Source: Labilithrix sp.
Lineage (GTDB): Bacteria; Myxococcota_A; Polyangia; Polyangiales; Polyangiaceae
Length of the DNA: 64,000 bases
Assembly: GCA_019637195.1 (NCBI GenBank)
Contig: JAHBWA010000014.1
Coordinates: 38,590-102,589, forward strand
Direction: 5' to 3'
A program made the position numbers and the translations under genes. A model generated the notes under the pieces. The model searched no databases, was not told the origin of the DNA, and was given only the letters and a program-made list of their open reading frames with translations. Below are positions 17,824-26,365 of the stretch, piece after piece. Within the stretch, counting starts at the first letter, position 1. Every line of letters begins with the position of its first letter.

Positions 17824-18942
17824 ATGGGGATCTGGGCTCGCGCGTTTGGTGCCACGCTGCTCGCGGGCGTCTCCCTGACGTCGCGGGGTGCCGCGGCGGA
17901 CCGCGCGTACGGTGTCGCGGGATCGCGGGCCCTCGAGACCAAGACCGAGCCGAAGTCGAGCGCGCAGATCGTCAAGCCGACCGGCGCCGGGGCCTTCCCG
18001 CTCATCGTCGCGAGCCACGGCTTCTCCGCGACCGGGGACAACCAGATCGGCTGGGCGCGTCACTTCGCGAGCTGGGGCTTCGTGGTCGCCGTCCCGACGT
18101 TCGCCTCGCCGTTCAGCCCGAATCACCAGGCGAACGCGAAGGTGATCTCCGATCTCGTGCAGGAGCTGACCGGCGCGGCCGCGACGACGTTCTCCGTCGC
18201 GCCGGGCCCCTTCGGTCTCGAGGGCCACAGCGCCGGCGGTCTGGCGACGACGCTGGCCGCGTCGAGCGTCGCGCCGTCTGCGGTCGTCCTGTTCGATCCG
18301 GTCGACGCGAACGACGCCGGCAAGGACGCGTACGCGAACGCCTGCACGCGCTTCCTCGGCATCTTCGCCGTTGCGAGCTCGTGCAACGCGAACGCGGGCT
18401 GGCGCGCCTTCGCGTCCTCCACGAAGAGCGAGGTCGTCGGCTTCGACGTGGTCGGCTCGACCCACTGCGACGGCGAGAACGACCCGCGCGCGCTCTGCGC
18501 CACCTTCTGCGGAGGGGGCGCGAACGCCACGCGGCAGATGGCCTACGCGCACTACGCGACGGCGTTCTTCCTCGCGCACCTCCGCGGTGACGCGACGGCC
18601 GCGGCGGTCCTCGCGGCGACGCCGATGTCGGCGGACGGCGAGATCGCGAACGTGCTCCGTGCGACGGCGTCGTGCGCGCCGCCGGGCCTCCCGGTCGACG
18701 CCGGCGCGCCGCCGGCTGTCGACGCTGGCGCGGACGCCGGCGCGGATCCGAGCGCGCCGCCGCCGCCCGGATCGAGCGCCCCGGGCGGCGCCGCCGGAGC
18801 GGCCTCGGACGCAGCGCCCGCCGGCGACTCCGGCTGCGGGTGTCGATCGAGCGGCGCGGCGTCGGGCAGAGCGCTCGGGATCGCCGCGGCGCTGGGCGCG
18901 CTCGCGGCGGGTCGACGTCGCAGGTCGGCGCGCCGCCGCTGA
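17824..18942 (+). CDS. Secreted alpha/beta hydrolase with MYXO-CTERM anchor
   Basis: 372 residues from ATG 17824, which places a signal peptide at the start (AFGATLLAGVSLTSRGAAA). The hydrolase part has an oxyanion region (PLIVASHGFSATGDN), nucleophile elbow GHSAGG and GSTHCDG near the catalytic His, as in chlorophyllase/PETase-like esterases. A Pro/Ala/Asp linker leads to the C-terminal tripartite signal: GCGC with Cys338 and Cys340, a hydrophobic helix (ALGIAAALGALAAG) and a basic end (RRRRSARRR). This is a MYXO-CTERM tail, processed by myxosortase for surface display. The ester substrate is unknown. Confidence 0.85.
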   Translation: MGIWARAFGATLLAGVSLTSRGAAADRAYGVAGSRALETKTEPKSSAQIVKPTGAGAFPLIVASHGFSATGDNQIGWARHFASWGFVVAVPTFASPFSPNHQANAKVISDLVQELTGAAATTFSVAPGPFGLEGHSAGGLATTLAASSVAPSAVVLFDPVDANDAGKDAYANACTRFLGIFAVASSCNANAGWRAFASSTKSEVVGFDVVGSTHCDGENDPRALCATFCGGGANATRQMAYAHYATAFFLAHLRGDATAAAVLAATPMSADGEIANVLRATASCAPPGLPVDAGAPPAVDAGADAGADPSAPPPPGSSAPGGAAGAASDAAPAGDSGCGCRSSGAASGRALGIAAALGALAAGRRRRSARRR

Positions 18943-18955
18943 TCGTGGGGCGCCG

Positions 18956-19882
18956 TCAGGCGCGCGGGTGAGCGCGCTCGAAGGCGTCTCGGACGTGGTC
19001 CTGGGCGACGCGCGTGTAGATCTCGGTCGTCCCGAGGTCGGCGTGGCCGAGCATCGCCTGGACCGCGCGGAGATCGGCGCCGCCGCGCAGGAGGTGCGTC
19101 GCGAAGGAGTGGCGGAGCTTGTGCGGCGAGATCGGTGTCGTGATCCCGCAGCCGCGCGCGTACGTCTTGAGGAGCTTCCACAGCCCCTGCCGCGTGAAGC
19201 GCTTGCCGCGCGGGGAGAGGAACAGGTGCTTGTCGCGCGTCGCGCCCTTGTTGTGGACGCGGACGAGATCGATGTAGCGCTCGATGCGCTCGAGGGCGAT
19301 CTGGCCGACGGGCACGACGCGCCGCTTTCCGCCCTTGCCGAGCGGCGACACGGTGCCGACGCGTCGATCGAGCTCGCCGAGCGCGAGCCCGCAGAGCTCC
19401 GACACGCGGAGCCCCGACGCGTACATGAGGTGGATCATCGCGCTGTCGCGCACGCCGCGCGCGGTGTCCTCGGGCGGCGCGGCGAGGAGGCGATCGACCT
19501 CCTCATAGGAGAGGACGCGCGGGAGCTTGCGCGCGAGGCGCGGGCGCTCGACCAGCTCCGTCGGATCGGTCGGGATCGCGCGCTCACGGACGAGGAAGCG
19601 GAAGAACCCGCGCATCGCCGAGAGCTGGCGGGCGCTCGAGCGCGCCGACTTGCCGCGCCGGCTCGACGAGACGACGAAGTCGAGGACGCGGGACGCGTCG
19701 ATGCGCTTCACGTCGTCGGCGTCGTCGCCGACGTGGAGCGCGAGCTCCCCGAGGTCGCGGGCATAGGCCTCGAGCGTGTTTCGCGCGAGCGCGCGCTCGA
19801 CGCGGAGGTGATCGAGGTAGTTGTCGATCCACGCGTGCAGGTCCAACGCCTCGAGTCTACGGCGCGCCGCCGACGCGAGCAA
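18956..19882 (-). CDS. xerD: Site-specific tyrosine recombinase XerD
   Basis: 308 residues. The SAM-like N-terminal core-binding domain (DNYLDHLRVERALARNTL) is followed by the catalytic domain with all active residues: Arg in ASGLRVSEL, Lys in GKGGKRR, HKLRH (His-x2-Arg), LGHADLGTTEIYTRV (second His and nucleophilic Tyr). The housekeeping length and absence of phage or integron neighbours indicate chromosome-dimer resolution at dif rather than an integrase. XerC versus XerD is decided on overall resemblance only. Confidence 0.85.
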   Translation of the reverse strand: MLASAARRRLEALDLHAWIDNYLDHLRVERALARNTLEAYARDLGELALHVGDDADDVKRIDASRVLDFVVSSSRRGKSARSSARQLSAMRGFFRFLVRERAIPTDPTELVERPRLARKLPRVLSYEEVDRLLAAPPEDTARGVRDSAMIHLMYASGLRVSELCGLALGELDRRVGTVSPLGKGGKRRVVPVGQIALERIERYIDLVRVHNKGATRDKHLFLSPRGKRFTRQGLWKLLKTYARGCGITTPISPHKLRHSFATHLLRGGADLRAVQAMLGHADLGTTEIYTRVAQDHVRDAFERAHPRA

Positions 19883-19980
19883 AAGAGCCGCGTCCGGCGC
19901 AGCGCGTCGCGTCCGGCGCGTCGTGTCCGGCTCGGGCGTCCGGCAACATCCGGCGCAGCGCGTCGCGTCCGGCCCGGGCG

Positions 19981-20823
19981 TCAGGCGCGCGCCGCGGCCA
20001 GCATCGCCTCGAGGAGCCGCGCCGGATGGTCCTCGCGCATCAGCGCTTCGCCCATCAGCGCCGCGTCCACGTCGGTCTTCGCCACCGCGGCGACGTCGTC
20101 GGGCCCCTTGAGCCCCGACAAGTGGACGGCGATCCGGTCCTCCGGCACGGCCGCGAGCACGCGCGCCGCCCGCGCCGCGTCCATCACGAGGGTGTCCAGA
20201 TCGCGCGCGTTGACGCCGATGACGGTCGCGCCGGCGGCGAGCGCGCCGTCGAGCTCGTCTTCGGTCACGACCTCGACGAGCGGCTCGAGCCCGAGCTCCC
20301 GTGCGCGCGCGACCAGCGAGGCGAGGCGCGCGCGATCGACGATGCGCGCGATGAGCAGCGCGGCGTCGGCGCCCGACGCGGCCGCCTCGACGAGCTGCCG
20401 CTCGTGGACGACGAACTCCTTCGCGAGGAGCGGAACCGTGAGCCCGGCGTCATCGAGCGTCTCGCGCACCTCGGCGAGGTGCGCGAAGCCCCCGTCGAAG
20501 AAGCGCGCGTCGCAGAGGACGCTGATCATCGCCGCGCCCCCGCGCGCGTACGACAGCGCGCGCTCGCTCACCGAGAGCGCCGTCGAGAGCGGCCCGGCGC
20601 TCGGGCTCCGGCGCTTGATCTCGGTCACCAGCCGAAGCGCGCCGCGCCCGCGGCCGTCCGGAGCGGCGTCGGCCGGCGGGGCCGCGCGGCCCTCGCGCTC
20701 GAGCCGCGGGGCGACGATCGCGCCGCGCGGGCCGCCTCCGCGCCGCGCGGGTGGTGGCGCCTGGAGGAGGGAGCGCAGCTCCTCGTGCTTGGCCGCGAGG
20801 ATCTCCTCGAGCACGCGCGTCAT
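19981..20823 (-). CDS. trpC: Indole-3-glycerol phosphate synthase
   Basis: 280 residues from ATG 20823, which overlaps the trpD stop (ATGA). Catalytic motifs are present: TEIKRRSPSAGP (the Lys and Ser-Pro-Ser of the active site), LLAKEFVV, GVNARDLDTL and AALMGEALMR. The enzyme converts CdRP to indole-3-glycerol phosphate in tryptophan synthesis. An Arg/Gly/Pro/Ala-rich insertion of about 40 residues follows the N-terminal helix. It is not fused to TrpF. Confidence 0.92.
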   Translation of the reverse strand: MTRVLEEILAAKHEELRSLLQAPPPARRGGGPRGAIVAPRLEREGRAAPPADAAPDGRGRGALRLVTEIKRRSPSAGPLSTALSVSERALSYARGGAAMISVLCDARFFDGGFAHLAEVRETLDDAGLTVPLLAKEFVVHERQLVEAAASGADAALLIARIVDRARLASLVARARELGLEPLVEVVTEDELDGALAAGATVIGVNARDLDTLVMDAARAARVLAAVPEDRIAVHLSGLKGPDDVAAVAKTDVDAALMGEALMREDHPARLLEAMLAAARA

Positions 20824-21956
20824 CCGGCGCCCCTCGACCGGCGCGCGGCGTCCGCCCACGCCTCGAGCGTCTGGCGCGCGCGCCCGGACCGCACGGCGTC
20901 GCGGGCTTCGTCGGCCGCCACGCGCGGGGGTACGGCGCGCGCCACGACGAGCGCCGCGGCGGCGTTGAGGACGATCGCCTCGGTCGCGGGATGCGGCCGG
21001 CCCTCGAGGATCTCGCGGATCGCGCCTGCGTTTGCTCGCGCGTCGCCGCCGGCGAGGGCGGCCAGCGACAGCGGCGTGACGCCGAAGTCCTCGGGGCGGA
21101 CGACGCGCTCCTCGACGTCTCCACCGTCGAGCACGCTCACGCGGGTCGGCGCAGCGGGGCTGACCTCGTCGAGCCCGTCCTCGCTCCGCACGACCCAGGC
21201 GCGGCGCACCCCGAGGCGACCGAGCGCGGCGGCCGCCACCGGACGGAGCGCGTCGTCGTACACGCCGACGAGCTGGTGCGTCGTGCGCGCGGGGTTCACC
21301 AGCGGCCCGAGGGCGTTGAAGATCGTCCGCACGCCGAGCTCGCGCCGCGCCGTCGCCGCGTGGCGCAGCGCGGGGTGGTGCGCCGGCGCCATCAGGAACG
21401 CGATCCGCGCCTCGCGGAGGACGGCCGCCTGGCGCGCCGGCGCGAGATCGGTCGGGATCCCGAGCGCCTCGATCACGTCGGCGCTCCCGCAGCGGCTCGA
21501 GACCGAACGGTTGCCGTGCTTGGCCACGTGGACCCCGCACGCCGCCACGACGATGGCGGCGCCCGTCGACACGTTGAGCGTGTGCGCGCCGTCACCGCCG
21601 GTGCCGCACGTGTCGATGACCTGCTCGAGCCCGTGGTCGACCGCGGTCATGACCGCGCGGAGCGCCTCGGCGGCGGCGACGATCGCCTCGGCCGTCTCGC
21701 CGCGCAGGCGGAGCGACGTGGCGAACGCGCCGATCTGCACCGGCGTCCACCCTCCGGCGAGGATCGCCTCGAACGCGGCGCGCACCTCTTCGGCGCCGAG
21801 CGCGCCGCGCTCCACCCGCGCGAACGTCTCGGCGAACGTGACGCGCGCGGCGGCTGCGGCGTCCGTCGCGGGCCTCGCGTTCGCGTCGGCCGTCGCGTTC
21901 GCGCCGTGGCTCGCGTTCGCGTCGGCCGTCGCCGGCTCGTCCGCGGCAGCCGTCAT
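20820..21956 (-). CDS. trpD: Anthranilate phosphoribosyltransferase
   Basis: 378 residues from ATG 21956, coupled to trpG by a 4-bp overlap. The family motifs are [29 protein letters not shown] and [16 protein letters not shown]. The enzyme joins anthranilate to PRPP. The first ~35 residues are an unusual Ala/Asn/Asp/Thr low-complexity extension ([19 protein letters not shown]) encoded by imperfect repeats at 21880-21935; a later start is possible, but the overlap supports this one. Confidence 0.92.
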   Translation of the reverse strand: MTAAADEPATADANASHGANATADANARPATDAAAAARVTFAETFARVERGALGAEEVRAAFEAILAGGWTPVQIGAFATSLRLRGETAEAIVAAAEALRAVMTAVDHGLEQVIDTCGTGGDGAHTLNVSTGAAIVVAACGVHVAKHGNRSVSSRCGSADVIEALGIPTDLAPARQAAVLREARIAFLMAPAHHPALRHAATARRELGVRTIFNALGPLVNPARTTHQLVGVYDDALRPVAAAALGRLGVRRAWVVRSEDGLDEVSPAAPTRVSVLDGGDVEERVVRPEDFGVTPLSLAALAGGDARANAGAIREILEGRPHPATEAIVLNAAAALVVARAVPPRVAADEARDAVRSGRARQTLEAWADAARRSRGAG

Positions 21957-22531
21957 GGGCGCCTGCTCCCGAGCGCGCGGACCCAGTTGCCGATGAGGTC
22001 CTTGCCGTGGGTCGTAAGGACGCTCTCCGGGTGGAACTGCACGCCCTGGATCGGCAGCTCCTTGTGGGCGAGGCCCATGATCTCGCCCTCCTCCGTCCAG
22101 GCCGTCACCTCGAGGCAGGCCGGGAGCGAGTCGCGCTCGACCAGCAGCGAGTGGTAGCGCGTCGCCTCGAACGGGGAGGGGAGCCCCGCGAACACGCCCG
22201 CGCCGTCGTGGAGGATCGGCGAGGTCCGTCCGTGCATGAGCCTTCCCGCGCGGACGACCTTGCCCCCGAACGCCTGGCCGATCGATTGATGTCCGAGGCA
22301 CACCCCGAGCACCGGGACGCGCGCGCACCCGACCGCGGCGAGCGAGACACCAGCCTCGTTCGGTGTGCACGGCCCCGGCGATACGAGCACGCCCTCGACG
22401 TCCGCACGAGCCACGCCGTCCGCGTCGATCGCGTCGTTCTTCACGACCTCGCTCTCCGCGCCGAGCTCGCCGAGGTACTGGACGAGGTTGAACGTGAACG
22501 AGTCGTAGTTGTCGATCACGAGGACGCGCAT
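21953..22531 (-). CDS. trpG: Anthranilate synthase glutamine amidotransferase component
   Basis: 192 residues, usual size. It has the class I amidotransferase triad: nucleophile Cys in [15 protein letters not shown], His and Glu in VQFHPES, plus [14 protein letters not shown]. It supplies ammonia to TrpE for anthranilate synthesis and may also serve PabB. No trpE lies next to it; the upstream neighbour is a PilZ gene 114 bp away. It is the first gene of the trpG-trpD-trpC overlap chain. Confidence 0.92.
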   Translation of the reverse strand: MRVLVIDNYDSFTFNLVQYLGELGAESEVVKNDAIDADGVARADVEGVLVSPGPCTPNEAGVSLAAVGCARVPVLGVCLGHQSIGQAFGGKVVRAGRLMHGRTSPILHDGAGVFAGLPSPFEATRYHSLLVERDSLPACLEVTAWTEEGEIMGLAHKELPIQGVQFHPESVLTTHGKDLIGNWVRALGSRRP

Positions 22532-22645
22532 CGGAGCTCCGAGGATTGTCGCATACGTTCGCCGCGCCGGCTCCGCGCTCGCCCGGCTTTCGTCCGGCGC
22601 GCGTGCCCGGAGAGCGGCGGCGCTCGGGAGCGCAGCGTCGGGGTG

Positions 22646-22969
22646 TCACGCCGCGCGCGAGCGCAGGAACTTCTGGAGGCGCGCGCGGTCGAGCGAGCTG
22701 GCGCCGAGGATGCGATACGCCTCGCGCTCGCCCGATCGCCAGACGCGCCTGGCCCACGCGAACCAACGATGCTGCCCGTCGACGCAGAGCTCCAGCACGA
22801 ACCCGTCGCGATCCGCGGTCTCCGGCTCGGAGATCCGGCGCACCGCGATCCCGCTCGGCGAGGCGTCGAGCACCTCGACGGTGTACGGCCGGCCATCGAT
22901 GAACTTGTTGGCGAACGCGCCGCCGACCGGGGAGCGCGCCTCACGACGGCGGTTGGACGAGCTGCTCAT
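22646..22969 (-). CDS. Single-domain PilZ protein
   Basis: 107 residues from ATG 22969. The c-di-GMP-binding signature of PilZ is visible: an N-terminal Arg cluster (NRRREARSPV) and DASPSGIAVR (D-x-S-x2-G). Arg residues further on (ARRVWRSGEREAYRIL) complete a beta-barrel plus a C-terminal helix. It probably senses c-di-GMP in the cytosol. The promoter region carries a perfect inverted repeat. It precedes the trp genes on the same strand, but a functional link is not expected. Confidence 0.8.
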   Translation of the reverse strand: MSSSSNRRREARSPVGGAFANKFIDGRPYTVEVLDASPSGIAVRRISEPETADRDGFVLELCVDGQHRWFAWARRVWRSGEREAYRILGASSLDRARLQKFLRSRAA

Positions 22970-23273
22970 GGTGCGTCGAATGGTGGGATAATGTGCGCCT
23001 CGACTGCAAGAACTTTGCAGTCCAAGCGGAGGGCGCGCCAAGGTTCGAACACGCGGGCGACGAAGGGCGATCCGCGATCCGCGTGGCGGTGCGAGCCCGC
23101 TGACGGATGGGTCGCGCGCGCGCATTTCGCGTCACGCTCGAGCCGACCAGTGATGTTGCGAACTTTGACAGAAAACAATAAGGTGGCGCGCAGTTTCCCT
23201 GGGGATCCCACATCTCCGGGCGAGCAAATTCTCCCCGCGTACTGTCCGCACCGCATCCTCCCCTGGGGGCTCG
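22970..23273. other. Divergent control region, PilZ gene / coiled-coil membrane protein
   Basis: 304 bp, clearly less GC-rich than surrounding DNA. On the minus strand an ATTAT-containing -10-like word (22993-22988) lies about 20 bp before the PilZ ATG, downstream of an inverted repeat at 23002-23022. On the plus strand a consensus TTGACA is at 23165-23170, about 100 bp before the ATG at 23274, followed by an A-rich stretch. The word GAACTTTG occurs twice (23010-23017 and near 23160). Confidence 0.5.
23002..23022. promoter_or_regulatory. Perfect 8-bp inverted repeat upstream of the PilZ gene
   Basis: GACTGCAA at 23002-23009, five spacer bases, then TTGCAGTC at 23015-23022. The arms are perfectly complementary. 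It sits 33 bp upstream of the PilZ ATG, where a -35 element or an operator would be. It could be a dimeric regulator site or form an RNA hairpin. Confidence 0.55.
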
Positions 23274-24521
23274 ATGGCCGACGATAAGAAGCCGAAGATC
23301 GATCTCAAAGCCCGCCTCGGCAAGACCGCCGCCGGCGGCGCCACGCCGCCTCCGCCCGCCGCGGGTGGCGGTCTGCCGATGCCCGGCCCCGCCGCGGCCA
23401 TCCCGGCGCCTGCGGGGAGCGCCGGCTCGGGCGGCTACGCTCCGTCGGTGGTTCCGACGCCCGGCGCGATGAACCCCACGGGTGGCTTGCCCGTTCCGCC
23501 GGGGATCCCCGTTGGACCGCCGCCGGCGTTCAAGTCGCCGGCGATGAGCCTCGACCCGTCGAATCCGCTCGCAGCAGCGATGGGGCAGCCGGCGCCGGCG
23601 CGCACGCAAGCTCCGGCGCCTCCGCCGCAGCCGCAGCGCATCGAGGTCGACGAGCTCACGGTCCAGGAGGCGCGCAAGGGCGCCCGCAAGCAGGGCCTCA
23701 TGGCGGGCATCGTGTTCGGCGTCGTCCTCGGCGCGGTCGGCTACATCGCCGGCGGCGCGCAGGAGACGAACAAGGGCCGCTCGCAGTCGGTCGCGCACGC
23801 GAAATCGCTCGCGGGCGACGTCGAGAAGGCGCGCGGCCAGCTCAAGGAGCTCGGCGACAAGCTCGAGGCGGGGCGCGACGTCCTGGCCAAGGAGAAGAAG
23901 TTCCCCGACGCGCTCGCCAGGGAGCTCAGCGCGATCAACGTCGACTTCGACGGCACCAAGCTCGCGGGCGTCCGCTTCAGCGGCTTCTCGCAAGAGACCA
24001 CGAGCGGCCTCATCGAGTTCATCAGCAACGTCCAGGCGACCAACGATCGCAAGAACGCGCTCTCGGGCCTCTTGACGAAGCTGCAGAAGCCGATGACCGA
24101 GATGCTCGCGGCCCAGGCGTCGGGCAAGCCCCCGCCGGTCACGTTCGTGGTCCTCGTCGACAAGGACAGCGCGAAGAACCCGTTCGCCGTCCTCGCGCCG
24201 CTGCAGAAGCCGATCGAGCTCAGCGCGTCGATGCCCGCGGAGTTCACCGCCACCGATCCGCGCCGCAAGGCGAACGTCACGGCGCCGAAGCTCACGTCGC
24301 TCGACAAGCCGGGCGCGGCCTACGTCGTCCCGCAGTCGATCGACGCCGCGTTCCCGAGCGAGACGGCCGGCCAGGTCGGCCAGCTCGTGAGCCAGCTCTC
24401 GCGCCTCTTGAGCGACGTGCGCGGCGAGGCCCCGGCGGCGGGTGAGGCGATCAGCGAGCCGAAGCCCGGCCTGCTCGAGCGCGCCGACACGCTCGTGACG
24501 AACCTCAACAAGGTCAAGTAG
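23274..24521 (+). CDS. Membrane protein with Pro-rich N-terminus and coiled-coil periplasmic domain
   Basis: 415 residues. The start region KPKIDLKARLGK is polar and basic. Residues ~20-125 are Pro/Ala/Gly-rich and disordered. One transmembrane helix (LMAGIVFGVVLGAVGYIAGG) is at ~143-162, then a coiled coil (AHAKSLAGDVEKARGQLKELGDKLEAG). The C-terminal ~230 residues are mixed alpha/beta without a recognised family. The topology is N-in with a large periplasmic domain. Function is unknown. A GGGGG ribosome site precedes the ATG. Confidence 0.72.
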   Translation: MADDKKPKIDLKARLGKTAAGGATPPPPAAGGGLPMPGPAAAIPAPAGSAGSGGYAPSVVPTPGAMNPTGGLPVPPGIPVGPPPAFKSPAMSLDPSNPLAAAMGQPAPARTQAPAPPPQPQRIEVDELTVQEARKGARKQGLMAGIVFGVVLGAVGYIAGGAQETNKGRSQSVAHAKSLAGDVEKARGQLKELGDKLEAGRDVLAKEKKFPDALARELSAINVDFDGTKLAGVRFSGFSQETTSGLIEFISNVQATNDRKNALSGLLTKLQKPMTEMLAAQASGKPPPVTFVVLVDKDSAKNPFAVLAPLQKPIELSASMPAEFTATDPRRKANVTAPKLTSLDKPGAAYVVPQSIDAAFPSETAGQVGQLVSQLSRLLSDVRGEAPAAGEAISEPKPGLLERADTLVTNLNKVK

Positions 24522-24524
24522 GCG

Positions 24525-24983
24525 CTACGGGACGTCGTCCGGCGTCGCTTCTTCGTGAGGCGGCGCCGGCGGGGCGTAACCCCAGGCGAGATCTGCGCGG
24601 AGCTCGTCCTCGGCGGCGCCGACGTCGACGTAGCCGCGCGCGACGAGCGCGGAGCAACGTCGCGCGCGCGTGACCGTCTGCGGGCGGCCGAGGACGGACA
24701 GCACGCTCCGCGCGAGCGTGCGCCCGAGCGCGAGCGGACCGCGCGCGCGCTCGGCCTGGAGCGCGCCCGGAACGACGACGAGCGTTCCAGGGGTGAGCGA
24801 GGCGGGATCGGGGAGCGCCGCGGCGATGCTCGCGACGGAGGCGGCCTCCGCCTCGCCGAGCGCGACGGTCTTCGCCGTGGCGCGCGCCGCGGCCTCCGGT
24901 GCGCGCGCCGCGATCACGGCGCGGGCGGAGGCGGCCGGCCGGCTCGCGCGGGCGGCCGGGACGCTGCTCGAGCGACCGCTCAC
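24525..24983 (-). CDS. Ala/Arg-rich uncharacterised protein coupled to the CorC transporter
   Basis: 152 residues. The first ~50 are Ala/Arg/Ser-rich; the middle has a short hydrophobic stretch (LTPGTLVVVPGAL), then TLARSVLSVLGRPQTVTRARRCSALVARG. No family is recognised. Its ATG overlaps the stop of the transporter gene by 4 bp, the same coupling seen in other operons here, which supports it as real. Confidence 0.5.
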   Translation of the reverse strand: MSGRSSSVPAARASRPAASARAVIAARAPEAAARATAKTVALGEAEAASVASIAAALPDPASLTPGTLVVVPGALQAERARGPLALGRTLARSVLSVLGRPQTVTRARRCSALVARGYVDVGAAEDELRADLAWGYAPPAPPHEEATPDDVP

Positions 24984-26254
24984 GAGGCCTCCGCCGGCGG
25001 GACGAGCTCGGGCTCGGCCCGCACGATCTCGACCTTGACCACGCGCGTCTCGTCGGCCTCGCGCACGATGAGCTTGTAGCCGTCGAGCGTGACCGTCGCG
25101 CCGACCTCCGGGACTCGGCCGGCGCGGTGCACGATGAGCCCGCCGAGCGACTCGAAGTCGCCGTCCTCCGGCAGCTTCTTGCCCAGGTGGATCTCGAGGT
25201 CGGCGATGGGGATCGCGGCGTCGGCGACGTAGCGCCCCTCGGCGAGCTTCTGGATCGGAACGAGCTCCTCGGTGTCGTACTCGTCGCGGATGTCGCCGAC
25301 GATCTCCTCGATGATGTCTTCGAGCGTGACGATGCCGCCCGTCCCGCCGAACTCGTCGGTGACGATCGCGAGGTGGAGGCGCCTCCCGCGCATCTCCCGG
25401 AGCACGCTGAGGGCGCCCTGCGTCTCGGTGACGAAGAGGACGGGCTTGCGCACGACCTCGTCGAGCGTCATCGCGCCGAGCTTGCCCTGGCGGACGACGT
25501 CGAACAGATCCTTCACGTAGAGCAGCCCGATGACGTTGTCGAGCGACTCACGGAAGACCGGGTAGCGCGAGTGGCCGTCCTTGATGACGTGCTCGAGGAC
25601 CTGATCGAGCGGCATCGTCGCCTGGATGGCCGAGATCCGCCGGCGCGAGACCATGACCTCGCGCGCGGTGAGGTGCTTGAAGTCGAGCACGTTGCGGATC
25701 ATCGTCGCCGGCTCTTTCTCCAGCGCGCCCGCCTTCTCCCCTTGCGCGACGATCCACTCGACCTCGGTCTCGGTGAGCCGGGCGTCGGCGTTCTCGGGCA
25801 CCTTCGTCCCGACGAAGCGGCCGAGGAGCGCGAGCGGCTCGGCCACCGGGAGGAGGAGGAGCTCGATCGGCTTGAGGAAGCGGAGCGCCCAGCGGCCGAC
25901 GTCCTCCGGGCGGCGCCGGGCGATCGTGCCGAGCACCTCCGCGAACGTCGCGTAGGCCACCACCGACACGACCACCGAGCAGAGCGCCGCCAGCGTCGGT
26001 CCCAGCGCCGCGCGGAACGCGTCGGCGAGCACGACGGCGGCGAGGCTGATCGCGAGCACGCGGGCCACGAGCCAGCGCGAGAGCAGGCGCAGCCGGTCCC
26101 GGGCGTACCGCGCGAAGCCCTCGTCCTTGGCCTCCACGAGGGCCTGAAGGCGAGCCTCCGGAAGGGCGGTCAACGCGGCGTCGGCGGAGGCGAACAGCGA
26201 GCCGATGGCGGCGGCCGAGACGGCCAGTACGATCGGTCCTAGGGGGATCGTCAA
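24980..26254 (-). CDS. CNNM/CBS/CorC_HlyC membrane protein (hemolysin C / CorC family)
   Basis: 424 residues. The start is TTG at 26254, preceded by GAGGAG at about 11 nt; no ATG fits. The N-terminal CNNM domain has three to four membrane segments (IVLAVSAAAIGSLFASADAALTAL onward). A CBS pair follows (MVSRRRISAIQATMPLDQVLEHV; HSRYPVFRESLDNVIGLLYVKDL) and a CorC_HlyC domain ends the protein (FESLGGLIVHRAGRVPEVG). The family exports Mg2+/Co2+ or modulates its transport. The second CBS repeat includes FGGTGGIVTLEDIIEEIVGDI. Confidence 0.88.
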   Translation of the reverse strand: MTIPLGPIVLAVSAAAIGSLFASADAALTALPEARLQALVEAKDEGFARYARDRLRLLSRWLVARVLAISLAAVVLADAFRAALGPTLAALCSVVVSVVAYATFAEVLGTIARRRPEDVGRWALRFLKPIELLLLPVAEPLALLGRFVGTKVPENADARLTETEVEWIVAQGEKAGALEKEPATMIRNVLDFKHLTAREVMVSRRRISAIQATMPLDQVLEHVIKDGHSRYPVFRESLDNVIGLLYVKDLFDVVRQGKLGAMTLDEVVRKPVLFVTETQGALSVLREMRGRRLHLAIVTDEFGGTGGIVTLEDIIEEIVGDIRDEYDTEELVPIQKLAEGRYVADAAIPIADLEIHLGKKLPEDGDFESLGGLIVHRAGRVPEVGATVTLDGYKLIVREADETRVVKVEIVRAEPELVPPAEAS

Positions 26255-26365
26255 ATCCGGAGAGGCTCCTCGCGCCGGCAGCTCATCCGCCGACGGACGC
26301 CGTGGGGACCGCGGGCGACCCCCCCGGGCCGTCTCAAACGGTAGCGTGTGGGATGGTCGGGTTCA

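Noticed and set aside
18956..19882. Tyrosine recombinase as sign of an integrated element
   Set aside because: The protein matches housekeeping XerD; no attachment repeats, phage or plasmid genes surround it.
22532..22645. Tryptophan attenuator leader upstream of trpG
   Set aside because: No short open frame with adjacent Trp codons and no terminator hairpin with T-run.
23030..23060. T-loop-like GGTTCGAAC resembling a tRNA 3' part
   Set aside because: Flanking bases do not pair as a T-stem and no acceptor, D or anticodon arm is present.
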